Source of the DNA: Streptomyces smaragdinus
Lineage (GTDB): Bacteria > Actinomycetota > Actinomycetes > Streptomycetales > Streptomycetaceae
Assembly: GCF_009604385.1 (NCBI RefSeq)
Contig: NZ_WEGJ01000004.1
Span: forward strand, 1 to 64,000
Length of the DNA: 64,000 nt
Direction: 5' to 3'
Shown here: positions 40,684 through 52,102 of the stretch, piece after piece
Position numbering within the stretch: position 1 is the stretch's first letter
Layout: every line of letters begins with the position of its first letter
Notes under the pieces: model-generated
What the model was told of the DNA's origin: nothing
Database searches by the model: none
What the model saw: only the letters and a program-made list of their open reading frames with translations
Position numbers and translations under genes: made by a program

Positions 40684-42372
40684 TCATGTACGAAGTTCCT
40701 GGCCCGTCGTCAGGCCGAACCGCCGGAAACGGGCCCGCCGGGTGACCGGGCCGCCGTCGGCGGCCCGTACCTCCCGCAGGGCCGCCACGACGGCGCGCCG
40801 GACGGAGTCGCTCAGCGCGGCGGTGTCGGTGTGACCGCCCCCGGGCGGTTCGGGGACGACCCCGTCGACGATGCCCAGCCGCAGCAGCGACGCGGCGTCC
40901 AGGCCGAGTTCGTCGGCGGCCACGGCGGCCTCCGCCGCGTTCTTCCACAGGATCGCCGCACAGCCCTCCGGACTGATCACCGAATAGGTGGCGTTGGCGC
41001 ACATCAGCACCCGGTCGGCGACGCCCAGGGCCAGCGCCCCGCCGCTGCCGCCCTCGCCGGTCACCACCGCCACCACCGGGACCGGCAGCGACCCCATCAG
41101 CTTGAGGTTCTCCGCGATGGCCACGGACTGCCCGCGCTCCTCCGCGGTGAGCCCCGGATAGGCGCCCGGGGTATCGATCAGCGTCACGACCGGCAGCCCC
41201 AGCTTCGCGGCCAGCCGCATCAGCCGGGCGGACTTGCGGTAGCCGGCGGGCGAGGGCATCCCGAAGTTGCGGTCGACGAGTTCGGCGGTGGTGTGACCCT
41301 TCTGGTGGCCGATCACCATCACCGCCAGCCCGTCGAGCATCCCCACGCCCCCGACGACGGACCGGCACTCCTCGCCGGCCCGGTCGCCGTGCAGCTCCAC
41401 GAAGCCGTCCAGCCAGGAGCCGATGTGCTCCAGCGCGGTGGGCCGGCCGGCCTCGCGGGCCAGCTGGACGCAGTCCCAGGCGGGCAGCTGGTCCAGCAGC
41501 TGGCTGTCGGTGACCGTGGGGTCGTCCTCGCCCTCGCCCCAGGACGCGGGCGGCTCGCCGGCGACGGCCAGCAGCCGGCTGAGCCGGGCGCGCAGTTCGG
41601 TGCGCGGCCACACGTCGTCGACCAGCCCGTGCTCGAGCAGGAACTCGGCGGTCTGGAAGCCGTCGGGCACCTTCTGGCGGATGGTCTGCTCGATCACCCG
41701 CGGGCCCGCGAAGCCCATCCGGGCCCGGGGCTCGGCGACCACCACGTCGGTGAGGGTGGCGAAGGACGCGGCCACTCCGCCGTACGTGGGGTCCGTGACC
41801 AGGGTGACGGTGAGCAGCCCCGCCTCGTCGAGCTCGGCCAGCGCGTTCGAGGTCTTGGCCATCTGCATCAGGGACAGGGCGCCCTCCTGCATCCGCGCCC
41901 CGCCCGACGCGGTCACGATGAGCAGCGGCAGCCGCTCGGCCAGCGCGGTCTCGGCGGCGGTGGTGACCGCCTCGCCGGCGGCGACGCCGAGGCTGCCGCC
42001 GAAGAAGCGGAAGTCCATCACCGCGGCGATCAGGGCCGTACCCCCGATCCGGCCGTGCACCACCAGCACGGAGTCCTGCTGCCCGGTCTTCTGCCGGGCC
42101 TGCTGCAGGCGTTCGGTGTACGGGCGCTGGTCGACGAAGTCCAGCGGGTTGAACTGGGTGGCCGGGACCGGCACCGGCCGGACGCTGCCGGGGTCGAAGA
42201 GCTGGGCGATCCGGCTGGGTGCGTCCAGCCGGTCGTGCGCGCCGCACTCCGGGCAGACCCGCAGCAGCCGGGCGTAGCGTCTGCCGTAGACCAGCGAGCG
42301 GCAGCCCGGGCAGGAGATCCACGACGCCTGCTCGCTCTCGGTCCCACGCCCCGTCCGTACGGTGGTGGTCAT
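40684..42372 (-). CDS. Acetyl-CoA carboxylase carboxyltransferase, AccD-AccA fusion
   Basis: 562 aa, beta and alpha carboxyltransferase subunits in one chain. The beta part has a CPGC...CPEC zinc finger at about 19-42 and [20 protein letters not shown] with [18 protein letters not shown]. The alpha part has [35 protein letters not shown] and [15 protein letters not shown]. It transfers carboxyl from biotin to acetyl-CoA, giving malonyl-CoA for chain extension. Fused ACC subunits occur in type II polyketide clusters. Start ATG 42372 with GGAG about 8 nt upstream. Confidence 0.94.
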   Translation of the reverse strand: MTTTVRTGRGTESEQASWISCPGCRSLVYGRRYARLLRVCPECGAHDRLDAPSRIAQLFDPGSVRPVPVPATQFNPLDFVDQRPYTERLQQARQKTGQQDSVLVVHGRIGGTALIAAVMDFRFFGGSLGVAAGEAVTTAAETALAERLPLLIVTASGGARMQEGALSLMQMAKTSNALAELDEAGLLTVTLVTDPTYGGVAASFATLTDVVVAEPRARMGFAGPRVIEQTIRQKVPDGFQTAEFLLEHGLVDDVWPRTELRARLSRLLAVAGEPPASWGEGEDDPTVTDSQLLDQLPAWDCVQLAREAGRPTALEHIGSWLDGFVELHGDRAGEECRSVVGGVGMLDGLAVMVIGHQKGHTTAELVDRNFGMPSPAGYRKSARLMRLAAKLGLPVVTLIDTPGAYPGLTAEERGQSVAIAENLKLMGSLPVPVVAVVTGEGGSGGALALGVADRVLMCANATYSVISPEGCAAILWKNAAEAAVAADELGLDAASLLRLGIVDGVVPEPPGGGHTDTAALSDSVRRAVVAALREVRAADGGPVTRRARFRRFGLTTGQELRT

Positions 42373-42420
42373 CCCCACGCTCCTCGTTCGTCTCTCCTGC
42401 GGCACGGCCGGGGCCGGCGT

Positions 42421-42735
42421 CTAGTACGCCGCCTCCACCTCGTAGATCCCGAAGGGGACCGGGTGCCGGGTGTCCCGGTACGGGCGCAGCGGCGCCGTGT
42501 CGTTGCGGTGTCCGTCGCCCTGCTCCCAGCGCAGGAAGGCATCCAGGTCGCGCCAGCGGCTGACCACGACCAGGGCGGTGGGATCGGCCGGGGAGCGCAG
42601 GAGTTCGTTCCCGAGCATCCCCGCCACCCCGGCCAGCCGTTTGCTGACCAGGTGGTACGCGGCGCGCACCGCCTCCAGCTGTTCCTCGTCGTGGGCCGCC
42701 TGGTAGACCAGGACCCGGACCTCAGACCCCGGCAT
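42421..42735 (-). CDS. Antibiotic-biosynthesis-monooxygenase (ABM) domain protein
   Basis: 104 aa, ferredoxin-like alpha-beta barrel family. VRVLVYQAAHDEEQLEAVRA starts the fold; VSKRLAGVAGMLGNELLRSP and LVVVSRWRDLDAFLRWEQGD are the typical second half with the conserved W. ABM proteins include cofactor-free quinone-forming oxygenases as well as non-catalytic relatives. Start ATG 42735 overlaps the upstream cyclase stop by 14 bp. A hydroquinone-to-quinone oxidation is a reasonable guess. Confidence 0.82.
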   Translation of the reverse strand: MPGSEVRVLVYQAAHDEEQLEAVRAAYHLVSKRLAGVAGMLGNELLRSPADPTALVVVSRWRDLDAFLRWEQGDGHRNDTAPLRPYRDTRHPVPFGIYEVEAAY

Positions 42736-43066
42736 CCGCGTGCGCCTTGCCCTCGATCCGGGCCTTGACGTGCATGGTGTTGTACGAGCCCTGCGAGCGG
42801 TACGGGTGCAGCCGCTCGCGGTGCGCCAGATGGGCGTCGCTGGACTCGAAGGCGCGGAAGCCCGGCTCGTCCACCCAGTCGCTGACGATGTAGTAGATGT
42901 GGTCCTCGTCGGTGGACTTCGACAGGCTCTGGCCCAGACAGGCCGGGTGGCCGGTGACGGCCTCGGTGCTGCCGGTCCACGCCTTCTCGAAATCCTCCTC
43001 GAGACCCGCGTTGATCACCATGCGGAGGATGACCCGGTACGGTCCCTCGGGCTTCGCCGTGCTCAT
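42722..43066 (-). CDS. Small polyketide-cyclase-like protein
   Basis: 114 aa. YRVILRMVINAGLEEDFEKA, HPACLGQSLSKSTDED, and VSDWVDEPGFRAFESSDAHL give the same dimeric alpha-beta-barrel family as the N-terminal domain of the fusion at 4885-6120, with which it shares many positions. Stand-alone members are called polyketide synthesis cyclases and guide ring closure of the poly-beta-keto chain. Start ATG 43066, sharing one base with the KR stop (TGATG). It lies between the ketoreductase and the ABM protein in the core operon. Confidence 0.82.
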   Translation of the reverse strand: MSTAKPEGPYRVILRMVINAGLEEDFEKAWTGSTEAVTGHPACLGQSLSKSTDEDHIYYIVSDWVDEPGFRAFESSDAHLAHRERLHPYRSQGSYNTMHVKARIEGKAHADAGV

Positions 43067-43818
43067 CAGGAGATGCCTCCGTCCACGCAGATGGTCGCCC
43101 CGGTGACGTACCGGGACAGGTCGCTCGACAGCCACAGCACGGCGCCGGCGACCTCGTCGGGGGTGCCGAGCCGGTGCAGCGCGGTCTTGGCGCTGTACCG
43201 CTCGACGAGCTGGGCCTTCATCTCGTCGGGCATCTTGTGCAGGTTCTCCGTCTCGATCACGCCGAGCGCGACGATGTTGAACCGGATGCCCCGGTCGCCG
43301 AACTCCTTGGCCAGCGAGCGGTTGAAGCCCACCAGCGCCGCCTTGGTGGCGGTGTAGTGCGACCGCAGCGGGATGCCCGCCTCCACGGCCTTGGAGCCGA
43401 TGCTGATCACCGAGGAGCCGGCGCCGAGCAGCGGCAGGGCGCCCTGGATCACCAGATGCACGCCGGTGAGGTTGGTGTCCACGACCCGCCGCCACTCCTC
43501 GAGCGGCAGCTCGGCGTACGGGATGTGGCTGATGGCACCGGCGTTGTTGACGACCACGTCGAGATGCCCGTAGCGCTCGCCGGCCTCGGCCAGCAGATCG
43601 GTCACGTTGCCGGGGTCGGAGACGTCCGCGCGCACGACGTGGTGGTCGCCGTCGGTCTCCTTCAGCTCGTTGCGCAGCGAGACGACGGCCTCGCTCTCCT
43701 GCTGGTAGCAGGTGAGCACGTCGGCGCCGGCCTGGGCCAGCGCCCGGACGATGCCCCGGCCGACGCCCCGACTGCCGCCGGTGACCAGGGCCTTCTTTCC
43801 TTTCAGCCCGAGATCCAT
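43066..43818 (-). CDS. Polyketide ketoreductase (SDR)
   Basis: 250 aa. Cofactor loop [33 protein letters not shown], active site [20 protein letters not shown] with YTATK following, and ending [11 protein letters not shown]. FabG/ActKR-type enzyme reducing one keto group of the nascent polyketide. A paralogue is at 49251 and a more diverged one at 30483. The start is ATG 43818 with GGAGGAAC upstream. Core operon position supports an early step. Confidence 0.88.
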   Translation of the reverse strand: MDLGLKGKKALVTGGSRGVGRGIVRALAQAGADVLTCYQQESEAVVSLRNELKETDGDHHVVRADVSDPGNVTDLLAEAGERYGHLDVVVNNAGAISHIPYAELPLEEWRRVVDTNLTGVHLVIQGALPLLGAGSSVISIGSKAVEAGIPLRSHYTATKAALVGFNRSLAKEFGDRGIRFNIVALGVIETENLHKMPDEMKAQLVERYSAKTALHRLGTPDEVAGAVLWLSSDLSRYVTGATICVDGGIS

Positions 43819-43844
43819 GGTTGTTCCTCCGGGAGTTGGTGTGG

Positions 43845-46025
<2,181 letters not shown>

Positions 46026-46029
<4 letters not shown>

Positions 46030-47309
46030 GATCCGCTCCCCTCGTACTCGACGGCTCCCGGCCGGGCCAGCAGCACGGCGCTCTGGAACCCGCCGAAGCC
46101 GCTGCCGACGCTCAGCGCCACGTCCATCCGGTGCTCGCGGGCGGTCAGCGGCACGTAGTCCAGATCGCACTCGGGGTCGGGGTGGTGCAGATTCGCCGTG
46201 GGCGGCACCACCTGGCGTTCGAGGGCCAGCGCGCACGCGGCGACCTCGATGGAGCCGATGGCCCCCAGGGAGTGGCCGACCATGGACTTGATGGAGCTGA
46301 CCGGGACCCGGTACGCGTGTTCGCCCAGGCTGCGCTTGAACGCGGCCGTCTCGTGGCGGTCGTTCTGCTTGGTGCCCGAGCCGTGGGCGTTGATGTAGTC
46401 GACGGCGGTGGGGTCCAGCTTCGCCCGGTCCAGCGCGACCTTGATCGCCTCGGCCATCTCCCGGCCGTTGGCCTTCAGCCCGGTCATGTGGAAGGCGTTG
46501 CTGCGGCCGGCGAAGCCGACGACCTCGCCGTAGATCCGGGCGCCGCGCGCCTCGGCCGCCGCCTTCTCCTCCAGCACCAGGACGGCCGAGCCTTCCCCGA
46601 GGACGAACCCGTCGCGCTCGGCGTCGAAGGGGCGCGAGGCGTGCTCGGGGTCGTCGTTGTTGGGCGAGGTGGCCTTGATGGCGTCGAAGCAGGCCGCGGT
46701 GATGGGTGACAGCGGGGCGTCGGTGGCCCCGGCCAGGACGACGTCGGCGGAGCCCTCCTCGATCAGCTGGATGCCGTGGCCCACGGCGTCCAGGCCGGAG
46801 GTGCAGCCGGTGGAGATCAGCGCCACCGGCCCCTCCGCCCGGGCCTCCCAGGCGACCTCGACGGCCAGGGTGCTGGGCACCATGTAGCCGTACAGGTGCG
46901 GCACTCCGTAGGTGTGGTCGACGAGCCAGTGCTTGCCGGCGTCGCTGAGCAGGACGTACTCCTCCTCCAGGCCCATGGTGCAGCCCACGGCGCTGCCGAT
47001 GCTGACGCCGATCCGCTCGGGGGCCAGGCCCGCGCGGTCCAGTCCGCTGTCCTCGAGCGCCTCGCGGGCGCTGACGACGGCGAACTGCGCGGCCCGGTCC
47101 ATCCGGCGGATCTGCCGGGGGGCGAGGCCCGCGGCCACCGGGTCGAAGTCCGCCTCGGCGGCGGTCTGCGAGCGGAAGGGCGCGGGGTCGAAGAGCGTGA
47201 TGCGGCGGGTGGCGGTGCGGCCGTCGGCCAGCAGCTTCCAGAAGGCCTCCCGTCCGACTCCGCCGGGGGCCACGACGCCCACTCCGGTGATGACCGCTCG
47301 TCGGCTCAC
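46026..47309 (-). CDS. Type II polyketide ketosynthase, KS-alpha
   Basis: 427 aa, full length. Catalytic triad: Cys169 in [12 protein letters not shown], His309 in [14 protein letters not shown], His346 in [13 protein letters not shown]. These are the same residue numbers as in actinorhodin KS-alpha. It elongates the polyketide on the ACP with the CLF. Start GTG 47309, overlapping the cupin stop by 4 bp. Order cupin, KS-alpha, CLF, aromatase resembles spore-pigment and pentangular polyphenol clusters. Confidence 0.97.
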
Positions 47310-47740
47310 TTCAGGCCACCCACCTGCGGGTGCGGCTGCTGGGGCTGCAGCGGCTCCTCGGTGTCGACGTGGCCGAGCTCCGGGCGCGGGGCGAGCGGCG
47401 ACAGATGGAACGCCGCCCGGGCCTCCTCGGTGCCGGTGTTGACCAGCCGGTGCACCACACCGATCGGCACCAGCAGGGAGTCCCCGGGACCGAGCGGCAC
47501 GGCGGTGCCGTCCATCGTCATCTCCAGCTCGCCGGCGAAGACGTGCAGGAACTCCTCGGAGTACGGGTGGTAGTGCGCGGTGACGAAGTCGCCCGGCGCC
47601 AGGGTGAGCACCCCGCCGAACCCGGAGGTGCAGCCGGTGGTGCGGGGGCTGAGGGTGGTCCTGATGTCGCCTCCGCGGCGGGTGTTGGGCTGAACATCGT
47701 CCGCGTTGATCCGGACGGTTCGGGTGATCTGGTTGGTCAC
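47306..47740 (-). CDS. Cupin protein, CurC/WhiE-ORFII-like
   Basis: 144 aa single-domain cupin. Motif 1 [20 protein letters not shown], with HxH-type metal ligands (HYH and E), and motif 2 [20 protein letters not shown] with a His. It should bind a metal and could act as an oxygenase, isomerase or cyclase aid. The same gene type sits before KS-alpha in whiE and curamycin clusters. Start GTG 47740 with GGAGG upstream. First gene of the 9-kb operon running to 38783. Confidence 0.88.
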   Translation of the reverse strand: MTNQITRTVRINADDVQPNTRRGGDIRTTLSPRTTGCTSGFGGVLTLAPGDFVTAHYHPYSEEFLHVFAGELEMTMDGTAVPLGPGDSLLVPIGVVHRLVNTGTEEARAAFHLSPLAPRPELGHVDTEEPLQPQQPHPQVGGLK

Positions 47741-47865
47741 TGGGCCCGCCTCCTTGTGCGGCCTGGACTTACAGCGGCGCGGGAACCGTCGCAGCGGACG
47801 CTAGGGGCGGGCTCGAATCGGCGTGGACACCCCGGGCGGCGGGCCGGGGCGGGCTGTGGCGGCCC

Positions 47866-47883
47866 TCGAGCGGGAGGCGACCG
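47866..47883. promoter_or_regulatory. Weak candidate SARP repeats in the cupin/cyclase divergent region
   Basis: TCGAGCG (47866) and GCGACCG (47877) are 11 bp apart in the 221-bp region 47741-47961 that serves the core operon and the divergent cyclase. A CTAG lies at 47801 and a lone TCGAATC further left. One strong heptamer only. Confidence 0.35.
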
Positions 47884-47961
47884 GGCTTTGGCGCCATGGC
47901 AGACAGGACCCGTGTGTCCGCCGCCCGTTCGTACCCGTCCGCGAGGATGCGAGGAGCTGCC

Positions 47962-48339
47962 ATGCCGTTCGCCGCGATCACCTACGACATCAAGCCCGGT
48001 TTCGAGAAGGAGATCACCGAGATCTTCACCGGCTTCCGCCGCGTGGGCTCCCCCGTGGTCAGGGACGCGACCGGCGCGCAGTCGGCGCGGATCCTGTCGA
48101 CCGCCGTGTTCATCCGGGACGCCACGATGGTCCGGGTCATCGAGTACGAGGGCGAGCTGGCGGACATCGCCCGCCACATGGCGGTCCAGCCGGGCGTGCG
48201 GGAGGTCGAGGAGAAGCTGGCCCCGTATCTGTCGCGGCCTCGCGCCACGGACACCGTCGAGGGGTTCGTGGCCACGTTCGAGCGGAGCCTGCTGACCTGC
48301 ATGGCGCAGATGTCGGTACGGGACCACGCGCCGGCCTGA
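47962..48339 (+). CDS. SchA/CurD-like polyketide-cyclase-family protein
   Basis: 125 aa. MPFAAITYDIKPGFEKEITE, then FIRDATMVRVIEYEGELADI and PGVREVEEKLAPYLSRP. It is a close paralogue of the protein at 48868. The family (SchA/CurD-like) accompanies spore-pigment-type synthases and is thought to assist cyclisation or oxygenation. The start is ATG 47962 with GAGGAGC upstream; it is the only plus-strand gene inside the core region, monocistronic and closed by a 20-bp hairpin. Confidence 0.82.
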   Translation: MPFAAITYDIKPGFEKEITEIFTGFRRVGSPVVRDATGAQSARILSTAVFIRDATMVRVIEYEGELADIARHMAVQPGVREVEEKLAPYLSRPRATDTVEGFVATFERSLLTCMAQMSVRDHAPA

Positions 48340-48353
48340 GACGGCGCGGGAAG

Positions 48354-48397
48354 CCGCCGGCGGGCGGGGGACCGGCCGGTCCCCCGCCCGCCGGCGG
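48354..48397. terminator. Bidirectional terminator, 20-bp perfect stem
   Basis: 20-bp perfect inverted repeat (48354-48373 with 48378-48397), 4-nt loop, between convergent stops at 48339 and 48402. Confidence 0.85.
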
Positions 48398-48401
48398 TCC
48401 G

Positions 48402-48854
48402 TCAGAGTGCGGTGACCCCGGCCGCGTTCACGACGAGCGCCGCGATCGCCAGCCCGGTGCGGAGCAGATGCCAGCGGCGCCACAGCGGCCGCGGGTCGCT
48501 CCAGTCGGCCGGCAGCGTGTCGGGGTCGGTGACCGCCTTCACCCGCCGGTTGATGGGCACGTTGCACAGATGGGACACCGCGGAGACGCCCAGCAGCAGC
48601 GCCGCGGCGGCGGCGAACAGCGCGCGCGCGGCGCCGCCGGCGACCACGGCGAGCGCGGTGCTCAGGGCGCAGGACCCGAGCACCACCGCCGGCATCGTCG
48701 GGTCCCAGTTGCGGCCGAGCAGCTTGTGCGCGTACACGTAGGTGCCGGCGGGCATGGCGAACAGAGCCGGCAGCACGCTCAGCGCCACCGCGAACAGCAC
48801 CCCGGCGGTCACTCCGCTCCCCAGGAGCGCCGCCACCCCCAGCGCGTCGGTCAT
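48402..48854 (-). CDS. Second DUF1772 membrane protein, anthrone-oxygenase-like
   Basis: 150 aa, four hydrophobic segments: ALGVAALLGSGVTAGVLFAV, MPAVVLGSCALSTALAVVAG, ALFAAAAALLLGVSAVSHLC, and TGLAIAALVVNAAGV. DUF1772 signature as NVPINRRVKAVTDPDTLPAD. It is a paralogue of the protein at 43845. It may oxidise the anthrone-type intermediate. ATG 48854 is preferred; GTG 48860 is two codons earlier. Last gene of the operon 50589-48402. Confidence 0.83.
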   Translation of the reverse strand: MTDALGVAALLGSGVTAGVLFAVALSVLPALFAMPAGTYVYAHKLLGRNWDPTMPAVVLGSCALSTALAVVAGGAARALFAAAAALLLGVSAVSHLCNVPINRRVKAVTDPDTLPADWSDPRPLWRRWHLLRTGLAIAALVVNAAGVTAL

Positions 48855-48867
48855 GGTCACGTCCCGC

Positions 48868-49248
48868 CTACGCGCCGGCGGGGTGGGTGTCCACCGTCAG
48901 CTGGGCGACGGAGCGCATCGTGGCGTCGCGGAAGTACGCGGCGAAGCCCTCCGGCGTGGTGGTGTCGCGCTCCTCGGCCAGATACCGCTGCAGCTTGCCC
49001 TCGAGGATGTGCACGCCCTTCTGCCGGGCCATGTGCCGGCCCACCGCGGCGAAGTCGCCCTCGTAGTGGATGACCCGCACCATCACGTCGTCCTTGATGA
49101 ACACGCCGGTGCCCAGCAGCCGGCCCGCCGCGTCCCCGTCCTCGTCGGTGAAGTCGGGGGTGTCGACGCGCTTGAACGCGGCGAAAATCTCGGCGATCTC
49201 GTCCTCGTGGCCGGGCTTGACCCGGTAGGTGATCGCTGCGTACGGCAT
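48868..49248 (-). CDS. SchA/CurD-like polyketide-cyclase-family protein
   Basis: 126 aa. MPYAAITYRVKPGHEDEIAE, FIKDDVMVRVIHYEGDFAAV, and KGVHILEGKLQRYLAEERD; paralogue of the protein at 47962. It is preceded by GGAGGAATC within the end of the SDR gene, 2 bp downstream of that stop. Probably another cyclase or accessory subunit, possibly forming a heteromer with its paralogue. Start ATG 49248. Confidence 0.82.
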   Translation of the reverse strand: MPYAAITYRVKPGHEDEIAEIFAAFKRVDTPDFTDEDGDAAGRLLGTGVFIKDDVMVRVIHYEGDFAAVGRHMARQKGVHILEGKLQRYLAEERDTTTPEGFAAYFRDATMRSVAQLTVDTHPAGA

Positions 49249-49250
49249 GG

Positions 49251-49988
49251 TCAGATTCCTCCATCGACGGTGAGCGTGTGGCCGGTGACGTACCGGGAGG
49301 TGTCGCCGGCGAGGTAGAGCACGGCGCCCGCGACGTCCTCGGGGCGGCCGAGCCGGCCCAGCGCCGTCATCGCCGTCAGCCGGGTCACCAGCTGCGGCGG
49401 CAGCCCGGCGCCCGGTTCGGTCTCGGTGACGCCGGGGGCCACGGTGTTCACCCGGATCCCGCGCGGGCCGAGTTCCCTGGCCAGGGCGCGGCCGAAGCCG
49501 ACGAGCGCCGCCTTCGAGGCCGAGTAGTGGGTGCCGAAGGCCCGGCCGCGCAGCGCGACCGAGGCACCCACGTTGACGACCGACGCGCTGTCGGTCAGCA
49601 GGTCCAGCACCGCCTGCGTGACCAGATACGCGGACGTCACGTTGTGGCTGAAGAGCCGCTGCCACTCCGGCTGTTCGAGCTCGGCGAACGCGCGGTGTCC
49701 GTCCACGCCGACGTTGTTGACCAGCACGTCGAGCGCGCCCAGCTGGGACCGGCAGGCCTCGGCGACCGACGCGGCGCCCTCTGCGGTGGTGACGTCGGCG
49801 GTGACCGTCAGATGCGCCGGGTCCAGCTTCGCCAGCTCCCGGCGCAGCGCCTCGGCGGCCTCGCCGTCCGTCCGGTGCACCGCGATCACCTGGGCCCCGG
49901 CCGCGGCGAAGGCCCGGACGACCGCGAGGCCGATGCCGCGCGTCCCGCCGGTGACGAGAACGCGCTTGCCCGCCAGTCCCATGTCCAT
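49251..49988 (-). CDS. Polyketide ketoreductase-like SDR
   Basis: 245 aa. VLVTGGTRGIGLAVVRAFAA, LVNNVGVDGHRAFAE, VNVGASVALRGRAFGTHYSA with YSASK, and HTLTVDGGI at the end. It is a paralogue of the KR at 43066. The MDMGL start at ATG 49988 matches the MDLGL starts of the other two paralogues, so it is preferred over GTG 49997, although that GTG overlaps the ACP stop as GTGA. Two KR-like enzymes in the core region suggest two reductions or a late-stage reduction. Confidence 0.85.
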   Translation of the reverse strand: MDMGLAGKRVLVTGGTRGIGLAVVRAFAAAGAQVIAVHRTDGEAAEALRRELAKLDPAHLTVTADVTTAEGAASVAEACRSQLGALDVLVNNVGVDGHRAFAELEQPEWQRLFSHNVTSAYLVTQAVLDLLTDSASVVNVGASVALRGRAFGTHYSASKAALVGFGRALARELGPRGIRVNTVAPGVTETEPGAGLPPQLVTRLTAMTALGRLGRPEDVAGAVLYLAGDTSRYVTGHTLTVDGGI

Positions 49989-49993
49989 ACGCG

Positions 49994-50254
49994 TCACGCC
50001 TGTCCGGGAAGGTTCGAGTTGATCAGCTTCAGCAGGATGCGGGGCGTCTCGGCCTCCACGACGGCGTCGTCGGAGAGCCGGATCCCGTGCTCGCGCTTGA
50101 GCACCCCCGTCACCTGGAGCAGGGCCAGCGAGTCGTAGCCGAGCTCGAGGAACGGCACGTCGAGGGAGCGCTCGTCCTCGAGCGGGATGCCCTCCGACTC
50201 ACCGGCGCAGATCCGCAGCTGCTCGGCCAGCTCCTGCAGCGAGAACTCCGTCAC
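49994..50254 (-). CDS. Acyl carrier protein of the type II polyketide synthase
   Basis: 86 aa. The phosphopantetheine Ser is Ser42 in LELGYDSLALLQ. Acidic helices (ESEGIPLEDERSLD) and the TPRILLKLINSNLPG end are typical of PKS ACPs. It carries the growing chain for KS-alpha/CLF although it lies about 2.7 kb away in another operon. Start GTG 50254 overlaps the cyclase stop by 4 bp (GTGA). Confidence 0.94.
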   Translation of the reverse strand: MTEFSLQELAEQLRICAGESEGIPLEDERSLDVPFLELGYDSLALLQVTGVLKREHGIRLSDDAVVEAETPRILLKLINSNLPGQA

Positions 50255-50589
50255 AGCAGTCGGCCCCCGTCCTTGGTCCAGACGTAGAAGGGGTTGGCCA
50301 TCGCGTCCTTCGGCTCCTTCCAGTTCGGGTCGTACGGCGAGACGCACTCGGCGAGCCGGGTGTTGATGTCGTCGTACAGCGGGTGGCTGCGGGCCTGGTA
50401 CAGGTTCGGGGTGATGTCCTCGTCCGCCTCGACCAGATGGAAGTACAGGTCGTGGAAGGTGAAGAGAGTCCGCCGGGACACACCCACCAGGTGGGGCAGC
50501 TCGGAGGAGTCCGACTCCTCGAAGATCTTCGCGATGGGGCCGGCCATTCCCGGCTCCATCCGGGCCACTATCAGCGTTCGGTGTGCCAC
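50251..50589 (-). CDS. TcmI-family polyketide cyclase
   Basis: 112 aa, ferredoxin-fold cyclase. HRTLIVARMEPGMAGPIAKI, FEESDSSELPHLVGVSRRTL, FTFHDLYFHLVEADEDITPN, and ECVSPYDPNWKEPKDAMANP are the TcmI hallmarks. It closes a late ring of the polyketide. The start is GTG 50589 with GGAGG upstream. First gene of the operon with ACP and KR. Confidence 0.93.
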   Translation of the reverse strand: MAHRTLIVARMEPGMAGPIAKIFEESDSSELPHLVGVSRRTLFTFHDLYFHLVEADEDITPNLYQARSHPLYDDINTRLAECVSPYDPNWKEPKDAMANPFYVWTKDGGRLL

Positions 50590-50723
50590 CGTCAGCCTCC
50601 TTGCGGGGAAGTACCGCGCGCCGCGACGGGCGGCGGGCGCCCCCGGCAGATCCGTCAGCAGGGGGCCTCACCCTGACGCACGGCTCTACAGCCCTGCTCA
50701 AACCGCCCTGCACCGCCGATCGT

Positions 50724-51977
50724 TCAGCGCAGTGGGCCGGTGATCACCGAGCGGCGCAGCGCGGCCTCCGCCGAGAGGAGCAGCGGCCGGCCGATGAGCC
50801 GCCCGTCGCGCCGGACACCGGAGGCGTGCACGCCGTAGCCGCCCATCGGCTGGTTCCCGTCGTCGAGGTCGAGGGCGGTGGAGTTGCGCACGAGCACCGC
50901 GGTGCCCAGGGTCTCGCCGGTCAGCCGGGGCTCGCCCAGCACCGACACGTACATGCCCCGGGCCAGCTCCACGGGGTCGCGCGCCCACTCCCGCAGGCTC
51001 TGCGGATCGTGGTACGGCACCACGCAGAACAGCGGCGCCAGCAGCTCCGGCGGGTGGAAGCCGGCGTCCTCGGGCAGGACGAGCAACGCGGCCTCGACGG
51101 TGCGGCGCTGACGGTCGGCGGCTCCTCCGATCACCAGATGGTCCGCGTACTCCTCGACGAACCCGGCGGCGCGCTCCACCCCGTCGGCCGTGGTCAGCGG
51201 CGCCAGCACGGTGTCCGGCCAGCTGCGGGCGCCGACGGTGAGCACGGAGAGCTCGGCGCGCAGCCGGTCCACGACGGCGTCCAGCCGCAGCCGGTGGACG
51301 AAGATCACGTCCGGGCAGAGCCCGTCCTGGCCGGAATTGTGCAGCCGGGTGCGCAGCGCGGTGCGGCAGGCCGCCGCCGGGTCCGTCCTGGGGCCGATCA
51401 CCAGGGGGTTGGGCCCGGTCCCGCGGAGCAGGAAGAGCGTACGCGTGTCCAGCTCGGCCATCAGCTGCCGCCCGGCGTCCGGATCGCCGGACCAGAACAC
51501 GGCGTTGGCGTTCGCGCACTCGCGCCGGAAGGTCTCCGCCCGGCCGTCGGTCAGCCGCAGCCGGCCGGCCAGGGCGGGCGGGAGCAGCCGGGAGACCACC
51601 CGGTGCAGCAGGGCGGTGGACTCCTCGAACCCCTCCGGCGCGTGCACCACCACCTCGTCGGTGTACAGCGCCGGGACGACCGCGCTCAGCGTGTACGCCC
51701 ACAGCGTGCCGTACGCGGGCAGCCGGACGCACAGCTTGCCCAGCCGCGGCGGGCAGGTGCGGGCCAGCTCGCGCGGGGCGCCGCAGAGCACGCCGGCGGA
51801 CCGCATCAGCTCGTCGCGGGCGCTGCTGCAGGTGGCCGTGCGCGTCAGCACGGCGAGCACCTGGTCGCAGCCGCGCAGCAGCGCGGTCGCCGCCGACAGG
51901 GCCGTGGTGTGGGCGGCCTCGAGGTCGAGCCAGGTACGGGTGAAGGACTCCAGGACTGGCATGGATCGCCGGCTCAT
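50724..51977 (-). CDS. Aldehyde-dehydrogenase-like protein with displaced cysteine
   Basis: 417 aa, shorter than the usual 480-500. The region ALRTRLHNSGQDGLCPDVIF resembles the ALDH active-site strand, but the candidate nucleophile Cys221 is four residues after Gly-Gln instead of two. Adjacent parts (RLGKLCVRLPAYGTLWAYTL, VHAPEGFEESTALLHRVVSR) resemble acyl-CoA reductase or ALDH nucleotide-binding domains only loosely. PLFCVVPYHDPQSLREWARD resembles the late ALDH region. It could reduce an activated acyl group or be a degenerate scaffold. It is divergent from the ATP-grasp-like gene, with which it may act. Start ATG 51977 with GGAGAG upstream. Confidence 0.6.
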   Translation of the reverse strand: MSRRSMPVLESFTRTWLDLEAAHTTALSAATALLRGCDQVLAVLTRTATCSSARDELMRSAGVLCGAPRELARTCPPRLGKLCVRLPAYGTLWAYTLSAVVPALYTDEVVVHAPEGFEESTALLHRVVSRLLPPALAGRLRLTDGRAETFRRECANANAVFWSGDPDAGRQLMAELDTRTLFLLRGTGPNPLVIGPRTDPAAACRTALRTRLHNSGQDGLCPDVIFVHRLRLDAVVDRLRAELSVLTVGARSWPDTVLAPLTTADGVERAAGFVEEYADHLVIGGAADRQRRTVEAALLVLPEDAGFHPPELLAPLFCVVPYHDPQSLREWARDPVELARGMYVSVLGEPRLTGETLGTAVLVRNSTALDLDDGNQPMGGYGVHASGVRRDGRLIGRPLLLSAEAALRRSVITGPLR

Positions 51978-52102
51978 CACGCTCTCCAGTGATTCTTGAG
52001 ACGGCCCGGTTACCGTCTCCCGCACCTCTGGTTCGCCTCTCCGGAGCGGCTCGCCGGCCCCGCCAGGCCACCGCCAACTCGCACAATAAGGCGGTAACTC
52101 AT

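Noticed and set aside
50590..50723. A SARP operator upstream of the TcmI/ACP operon
   Set aside because: GAGC-like words occur but with 13-bp rather than 11-bp spacing, so I do not call it.
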